Of a stretch of DNA of 28,818 nt, positions 24,638 through 28,818 are shown piece after piece. Source of the DNA: JBLIDK01 sp047632595. Lineage in GTDB: Bacteria; Bacteroidota; Bacteroidia; Sphingobacteriales; Sphingobacteriaceae. Location: the NCBI GenBank assembly GCA_047632595.1, contig JBLIDK010000027.1:1-28818 (forward strand). Reading direction: 5' to 3'. Each line of letters starts with the position of its first letter. The stretch's first letter is position 1. The translations under genes were made by a program, and so were the position numbers. The notes under the pieces are model-generated. The model was not told where the DNA came from. It worked only from the letters and a program-made list of their open reading frames with translations, and searched no databases.

Positions 24638-25654
24638 ATGAAATTATTGAATCAAAAGTCCTTAATCTCTTTGTTCGCGGAACTTGGGAAATTTATAGAA
24701 AAGGAAATTAATGGCGAATTGGGCGATACAAAAATTGGAGCAAAGGTTAAAAACCCTTGGTTTGTTACAGAATACGTTGATCTTGCTCTATTAAATTGGA
24801 GCAAATCATTAAGCGAAGAACAACTTAATGAATGGCTGTCGATCTATTCTTTCAACAAAAACCCAAAAAAAGTCGCCATTGTAATGGCAGGTAACATTCC
24901 TTTAGTTGGTTTTCACGATTTTTTATCTGTTGTGTTAAGCGGGAATATAGCCATGGTAAAATTAGCTACTGATGATACTGTATTATTTAAGAAGCTAGTA
25001 AGCTATCTTATTGAACTAGAACCAAAATTTCAAAATCATTTCCAATTGGTAGAGAAGTTAGAGAAGTTTGATGCTGTAATTGCAACTGGCAGTGACAACA
25101 CTTCAAATTACTTTGAATATTATTTCAAGAAATACCCTCATGTAATACGTAAAAACAGAACAAGCATTGCAATACTTTCAGGTAATGAGACAAAGGACGA
25201 ATTAGCCTTACTGGCTAAAGACATCTTTACTTATTTTGGAATGGGCTGCAGAAATGTAACAATGATTTATGCGCCAGAAGGATTCGATATCACCACTTTT
25301 ATTGATGCATGTGCTGAATTTACTTGGATTAAGGATCATAATAAGTATTTCAACAATTACGAGTACCACAAGGCAATCTTATTGCTTAACCGAGAACAAC
25401 ATCTAGATAATGGCTTTGCATTGTTTCAAGAAAGACCAGATTTGCACTCGCCTCTAAGCAGAATTAATTACTCTTTCTATTCTCCTGATAAAGGCAAAAC
25501 ACCATGGACCAATTATGTTTACCAAAACAAAATACAGTGCATAGTAGGAAATCTTTTTGATGAATCTATTCCCTACGGAGGAAGTCAAATCCCTTCATTA
25601 AGTGACTATGCTGATGGAGTTGACACAATGAAGTTTTTAAATTCTCTTTCTTAA
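24638..25654 (+). CDS. LuxC-type acyl-CoA reductase
   Basis: A 338-residue protein of the acyl-CoA reductase (LuxC) family, related to aldehyde dehydrogenases. It would reduce a fatty acyl-CoA to the aldehyde with NAD(P)H. VAIVMAGNIPLVGFHDFLSV is the family's cofactor-fold sequence, VIATGSDNTSNYFEYYF the next conserved block, and GMGCRNVTMIY carries the likely active-site Cys204. It is shorter than bioluminescence LuxC and no lux partners are present, so the role is probably in lipid metabolism; the substrate is unknown. It ends before a strong bidirectional terminator. Confidence 0.9.
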   Translation: MKLLNQKSLISLFAELGKFIEKEINGELGDTKIGAKVKNPWFVTEYVDLALLNWSKSLSEEQLNEWLSIYSFNKNPKKVAIVMAGNIPLVGFHDFLSVVLSGNIAMVKLATDDTVLFKKLVSYLIELEPKFQNHFQLVEKLEKFDAVIATGSDNTSNYFEYYFKKYPHVIRKNRTSIAILSGNETKDELALLAKDIFTYFGMGCRNVTMIYAPEGFDITTFIDACAEFTWIKDHNKYFNNYEYHKAILLLNREQHLDNGFALFQERPDLHSPLSRINYSFYSPDKGKTPWTNYVYQNKIQCIVGNLFDESIPYGGSQIPSLSDYADGVDTMKFLNSLS

Positions 25655-25670
25655 GAAAAATCAAGGCACA

Positions 25671-25704
25671 AAAAAACCTGTTAGTTTAAACTAACAGGTT
25701 TTTT
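25671..25704. terminator. Bidirectional terminator, perfect 34-bp palindrome
   Basis: AAAAAACCTGTTAGTTT (25671-25687) is followed directly by its exact reverse complement to 25704. With A-run and T-run ends it works as a terminator on both strands, serving the converging acyl-CoA reductase and OmpA-like genes. Confidence 0.92.
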
Positions 25705-25723
25705 TATGAAATAAAATCAATAT

Positions 25724-27436
25724 TTATTTGATTGCAACTTTGAATGCATCAGAATCCATATAGTTAGCGAATTCTAAATCATTTTTAGCCATATCTTTAT
25801 AGCTAGCATCAGCAGCAATTGCTTTAGTTAGATTAGTGGTCATAACATCAGTTTTACCATTTCTAGCACCAACGATAGCCATTAAGTAAAACTTAGCAGC
25901 CTCATCAGTAGAACAACCTAATGCTTTAGTAGCAGCATCATAGTTACTAGTTAATGTGTTAGCTAAAGCGTAGTTAAACGTACAGTTTAAGCTAGCACCA
26001 TAGTAACCAATAGCAGCGTCATAATCACCTTGCTTTAATTTGATGTTTCCTAAATTTAAGCTTTCATCCATTCCGAATGATTGAGCTAAAAGATAGTAAG
26101 ACTCAGCATTAGCAAAATCACCTTTATTTCTAAAGTTTACACCTAAATTGTTATAAACAATAGGGTTGTCTTTTGATCTTTTATTTGCTTCATCAAGTAA
26201 TGCTTCAATTTTGTCAGCATCACCTTTATCTTCCAACATATCGAAAGCAACGTTGTTGTAACCTCTCCAGTCATCCTTATAAATTTCCATGAAAGAATTG
26301 TAGATAGTTCTTTTATCTGCTTTGCTTTCTGTTAAAGAAGCAGCATATAACAACTCTTCTTTTTCCAATTCTTTTGGAGAATTCATTGCAAGCTTAGAGA
26401 TTTCAGTATCCGCTTTACGCTTTTCGTTACCTTTAATTAAAACTGTAGATCTTCTAAGTTGAGGAAGAATATCTTTAGCAATAACTTTTTTGTACGAGCT
26501 AAGTTTTTTCATTTCAACTTCACGAGCTTTAATATCGCCAACAGTTGTAACAATTTTAACTAGTTGCTCTTTTTCACTGAAATTACTTTTACTAGCAACA
26601 GCTTTTAGTCCGTCCCAATCTTCTGCAACATTCTTTCTTTTAAAGAAAGTACTGTCATTTGCTTTTTCAACACCGTTAGTCTTCAAGAAGTCTCTTAGGT
26701 ATTTGTTAGCAGATTTTGAACGATTAACTGAAAGTTTGTCGTTTAAAGCATATGCTCCATCTGGAGATGCAAAACCAGAAATTTCCACTCCTGTTAATAC
26801 GTTTCCAGCTTCGATAAACGCTCTAAAGCTTTTGATGCTTTCGTTTTCTTTTTCTTTTGTTCCAATTGTTGCTTTGTTTATAGCATATAGAATTTTACCG
26901 TCTGTAGTAGTAGGAACAACTTTTTTGTATTGATCTTCTCCTGAAACGATTTTTTCCGTTTTTTGAGCTAGTAAAGAAGTCGTAATAGTACCTTTTCCTA
27001 ATTCAAATGTTTGGAATTCTAATTGCTTTGCTTTTCTTTTACCTACAACATCAAGTTTAAGAACAGCTTCTTTCATTGCTGGCTTATATCCTGTAATGTC
27101 AACGTAAGTAAATGAACCACCTTCTTTCTTAGTTATTAATGTTCCATCACCAACAACTTTTTCACCTTTTAGCATAAAGCCTTTTAAGTCGGTTCTTTCT
27201 CCATTATATTCAATGTATGGAGTTAAGTCCATAATGGCTCTTTTGTTAAAATACTTTCTTGGTAGAGCACCATTGATTGTAACTTTAACACTGTCACCAT
27301 GCACCTGTAAATATTCAGGTACCATTTCGTAACTAATTGTGTCCGCTTTTTTCTTCATTTTTTTAAGCGCACATCCTGGCAGTAATATAGTTGCACTTAG
27401 GGCAACTAAAGCAACTCTAATAGTAGCTTTTGTCAT
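25724..27436 (-). CDS. OmpA-like/TPR outer-membrane lipoprotein
   Basis: A 570-residue lipoprotein. The signal sequence ends in LLPGC with Cys22 as the lipidation site, followed by a basic KKMKKK patch. Residues about 35-175 are beta-rich. An OmpA-like segment runs from about 185 to 260 (ILYAINKATI, then GVEISGFASPDGAYALNDKLSVNRSKSANKYL), a fold that usually holds peptidoglycan. Tetratricopeptide-like repeats follow at about 385-500 (YNNLGVNFRNKGDFANAESYYLLAQ and ESLNLGNIKLKQGDYDAAIGYY). It probably tethers outer membrane to wall and recruits partners. A resemblance to gliding/T9SS-associated OmpA proteins is possible but not proven. It is monocistronic. Confidence 0.82.
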   Translation of the reverse strand: MTKATIRVALVALSATILLPGCALKKMKKKADTISYEMVPEYLQVHGDSVKVTINGALPRKYFNKRAIMDLTPYIEYNGERTDLKGFMLKGEKVVGDGTLITKKEGGSFTYVDITGYKPAMKEAVLKLDVVGKRKAKQLEFQTFELGKGTITTSLLAQKTEKIVSGEDQYKKVVPTTTDGKILYAINKATIGTKEKENESIKSFRAFIEAGNVLTGVEISGFASPDGAYALNDKLSVNRSKSANKYLRDFLKTNGVEKANDSTFFKRKNVAEDWDGLKAVASKSNFSEKEQLVKIVTTVGDIKAREVEMKKLSSYKKVIAKDILPQLRRSTVLIKGNEKRKADTEISKLAMNSPKELEKEELLYAASLTESKADKRTIYNSFMEIYKDDWRGYNNVAFDMLEDKGDADKIEALLDEANKRSKDNPIVYNNLGVNFRNKGDFANAESYYLLAQSFGMDESLNLGNIKLKQGDYDAAIGYYGASLNCTFNYALANTLTSNYDAATKALGCSTDEAAKFYLMAIVGARNGKTDVMTTNLTKAIAADASYKDMAKNDLEFANYMDSDAFKVAIK

Positions 27437-27461
27437 AACGATTAATTGATTTGATTTTATT

Positions 27462-27498
27462 TAACTTTGGGTAATCATATTTCTAATTGCCAAATATA
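27462..27498. promoter_or_regulatory. Face-to-face -7 boxes between OmpA-like gene and ftsE operon
   Basis: TAACTTTG at 27462-27469 is a plus-strand TAnnTTTG; CAAATATA at 27491-27498 is TATATTTG on the minus strand. The minus transcript would start near 27485, about 50 bases before its ATG; the plus transcript near 27475. The 5' ends would overlap by roughly ten bases. Confidence 0.5.
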
Positions 27499-27526
27499 TA
27501 AATTTAGTTACCAAAAAACATCAATC

Positions 27527-27742
27527 TTGTATATAATCAAAGTAAAAGGCACCGCAAAAATTCCAGATTACGTTCAGTTAAGGGATAAAAATTATACGTT
27601 AGTAGCCTATTTTAGGGTAGATAGACCTGAAAAAGCACTAGAAAAATGCGGTTATATAAATAACATGAACGATGTAAAATATTTTATTAACAATCTTACA
27701 TTTGGAAAAATAACCAAGCTTCCATTCGAACCAATAGCATGA
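27527..27742 (+). CDS. Small protein translationally coupled to ftsE
   Basis: A 71-residue protein beginning YIIKVKGTAKIPDYVQLRD and ending LPFEPIA. I place the start at TTG 27527: the only upstream in-frame ATG (27467) lies inside the -7 box and so upstream of the predicted transcript start, and the residues it would add look untranslated. The protein is mixed alpha/beta, basic, without membrane segment or signal. The stop overlaps ftsE by ATGA. I recall similar small proteins before ftsE in other flavobacteria but know no function for them. A role with FtsE or in cell division is inference from coupling. Confidence 0.75.
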   Translation: MYIIKVKGTAKIPDYVQLRDKNYTLVAYFRVDRPEKALEKCGYINNMNDVKYFINNLTFGKITKLPFEPIA

Positions 27743-28422
27743 CAGACGAAAATTCAGTAATAAAAATCACCGGTATTGATATATATCAATCCGACAATTT
27801 GGTACTACACAATGTTAACCTTAATGTAAACCGAGGCGAATTTGTTTATTTAGTTGGTCAAACAGGTAGTGGCAAATCAAGTTTAATGAAAGTTCTTTAT
27901 GGCGACTTACCTTTAGAAAATGGTGAAGGAACGGTTGCAGGCTTTGATTTATTAAAGTTAAAAGACTCTCAACTCCATCAATTAAGAAGAAAAACTGGAA
28001 TAGTATTTCAAGATTTTCAGCTTTTAACAGATAGAACTGTTCACGATAATCTTGAATTTGTATTAAAGGCTACTGGCTGGAAAGACAAAAAAGAGCGAGA
28101 AAATCGAATTAACGAAGTTCTACTTAAAGTGGAGCTTGAAGGTTGTAATAATAAAATGCCTCATCAATTAAGTGGTGGCGAACAGCAACGTGTAGTAATT
28201 GGCAGGGCCTTATTAAACCATCCAGAGGTAATTTTGGCAGATGAGCCTACGGGTAACCTCGACCCTGTGACATCAAAAGGAATTGTTGCACTGTTAAAAG
28301 AGATTAGTACTAAAGGAACTGCTGTTTTAATGGCTACGCATGATTATCACATGATTGAAACCTACCCTTCTCGCATCCTAAAGTGTGAAAAAAACCGCTT
28401 AATGGAACATCAACTAAATTAA
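27739..28422 (+). CDS. ftsE: FtsE, cell-division ABC ATPase
   Basis: A 227-residue ABC ATPase. Walker A is GQTGSGKS, the Q-loop lies in GIVFQDFQLL, the signature is LSGGEQQRV, Walker B VILADEPTGNLD, and the switch His is in ATHDYHMIE. FVYLVGQTGSGKSSL and the length fit FtsE better than LolD, though the two are close. FtsE works with membrane FtsX to switch on peptidoglycan hydrolases at the septum. ftsX is not adjacent: grpE follows, which is common in Bacteroidota where the pair is split. The start overlaps the small gene upstream by four bases. Confidence 0.9.
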   Translation: MTDENSVIKITGIDIYQSDNLVLHNVNLNVNRGEFVYLVGQTGSGKSSLMKVLYGDLPLENGEGTVAGFDLLKLKDSQLHQLRRKTGIVFQDFQLLTDRTVHDNLEFVLKATGWKDKKERENRINEVLLKVELEGCNNKMPHQLSGGEQQRVVIGRALLNHPEVILADEPTGNLDPVTSKGIVALLKEISTKGTAVLMATHDYHMIETYPSRILKCEKNRLMEHQLN

Positions 28423-28434
28423 TTAACTGACATA

Positions 28435-28469
28435 TTGGCAAAAATCCTGAATTGGCAACACTTTTGACA
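28435..28469 (+). promoter_or_regulatory. Possible sigma-54-like site and TTGGCA repeats before grpE
   Basis: TTGGCA occurs at 28435-28440 and 28452-28457, followed by TTGACA at 28464-28469. The second copy with TTTTGA has the -24 GG and nearly the -12 element of sigma-54 promoters, but the expected GC is GA. No TAnnTTTG box is visible before grpE, so an alternative sigma factor is possible. Confidence 0.3.
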
Positions 28470-28505
28470 AACAATGGGTGCACGGATTTATGCGAAATTA
28501 TAATT

Positions 28506-28818
28506 ATGAAAAAAGAGAAGGGTACAAACCAATCTGAACAAGAAGTTGAAGAAGTAAAAGTTGAGGATCAAAAAGTAACTGAACCACAAGAAGAACCTAA
28601 AGATGAATTAACTCTATTAAATGAGAAATGTGATTCTTTAAATGATAAAAACTTGAGGCTTCAAGCGGAGTTTGAAAATTACAAGAAACGGACAACCAAG
28701 GAACGTATTGAGTTATTTAAAACTGCTGGAAAAGAAGTAATCATATCAATACTTCCAGTTGTTGATGATTTTGAAAGAGCTGTAAATTCTCTTCAAGACA
28801 CTGAAGAACATAAACACC
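28506..28818 (+). CDS. grpE: GrpE, nucleotide-exchange factor for DnaK (5' part)
   Basis: The reading frame opens at ATG 28506 and is cut by the window end after 104 residues. After an acidic, Glu/Lys-rich N-terminus comes a long helix, with LRLQAEFENYKKRTTKER and ILPVVDDFERAV, the diagnostic GrpE core. GrpE releases ADP from DnaK during protein folding. Its -7 consensus is missing, which could fit heat-shock control. dnaJ would be expected just beyond the window. Confidence 0.95.
   Translation, partial: MKKEKGTNQSEQEVEEVKVEDQKVTEPQEEPKDELTLLNEKCDSLNDKNLRLQAEFENYKKRTTKERIELFKTAGKEVIISILPVVDDFERAVNSLQDTEEHKH

Noticed and set aside
26490..26933. Plus-strand 147-codon frame inside the OmpA-like gene
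   Set aside because: Serine- and leucine-rich antisense translation of a Lys/Glu-rich domain; no start signals.
27467..27526. ATG start for the small gene before ftsE, giving 91 residues
   Set aside because: The ATG lies within the TAACTTTG box, upstream of the predicted transcript start, and the added residues read like leader sequence. TTG 27527 fits better.

Overview
The window comes from an AT-rich member of the Bacteroidota, most likely a flavobacterium-like marine or freshwater lineage. Support for this: a TonB receptor paired with a DUF4249 lipoprotein, a DUF4199 gene, a Bacteroidota-type BatA-domain protein, a remnant of a type IX secretion (T9SS) sorting domain, near absence of Shine-Dalgarno sites, and repeated TAnnTTTG promoter -7 boxes. 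Most of the window is core housekeeping.

Layout. 1-3731: an upstream gene end, a terminator, a decayed ELWxxDG/T9SS-type gene, then a TonB receptor and DUF4249 lipoprotein pair. 3732-4055: a long imperfect hairpin with short tandem repeats. 4056-5024: trxB, followed by the broken remains of a lipoprotein and thioredoxin-fold gene. 5521-9249 (minus): clpX, clpP, tig and tRNA-Leu(TAG), a protein-folding and protein-turnover cluster. 9411-11516: purN-purH, late purine synthesis. 11610-11843 (minus): a small antitoxin-like gene with no toxin beside it. 12197-17672: mreB-mreC-mreD-mrdA-rodA, the elongasome operon, with overlapping or abutting genes. 17661-22480 (minus): BatA-domain protein, a dihydroorotase-like protein lacking its metal ligands, DUF4199 and a GT2 glycosyltransferase in one tight operon. 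22612-23346: a lone hisA. 23343-24521 (minus): an NlpC/P60 peptidase and a 2[4Fe-4S] ferredoxin. 24638-25654: a LuxC-type acyl-CoA reductase. 25724-27436 (minus): an OmpA-like/TPR lipoprotein. 27527-28422: a small conserved-looking protein coupled to ftsE. 28506-end: the start of grpE.

Themes. Cell-envelope growth (mre/rod, ftsE, NlpC/P60, BatA operon), nucleotide synthesis (purN, purH, a pseudo-dihydroorotase) and protein quality control (tig, clpP, clpX, trxB, grpE) dominate. I found no CRISPR array, prophage, insertion sequence or obvious new defence system. The less ordinary material is the two decayed genes visible only by joining frames, the degenerate dihydroorotase, the orphan antitoxin-like gene between purH and mreB, the small protein coupled to ftsE, and divergent gene pairs whose predicted transcripts overlap at their 5' ends.
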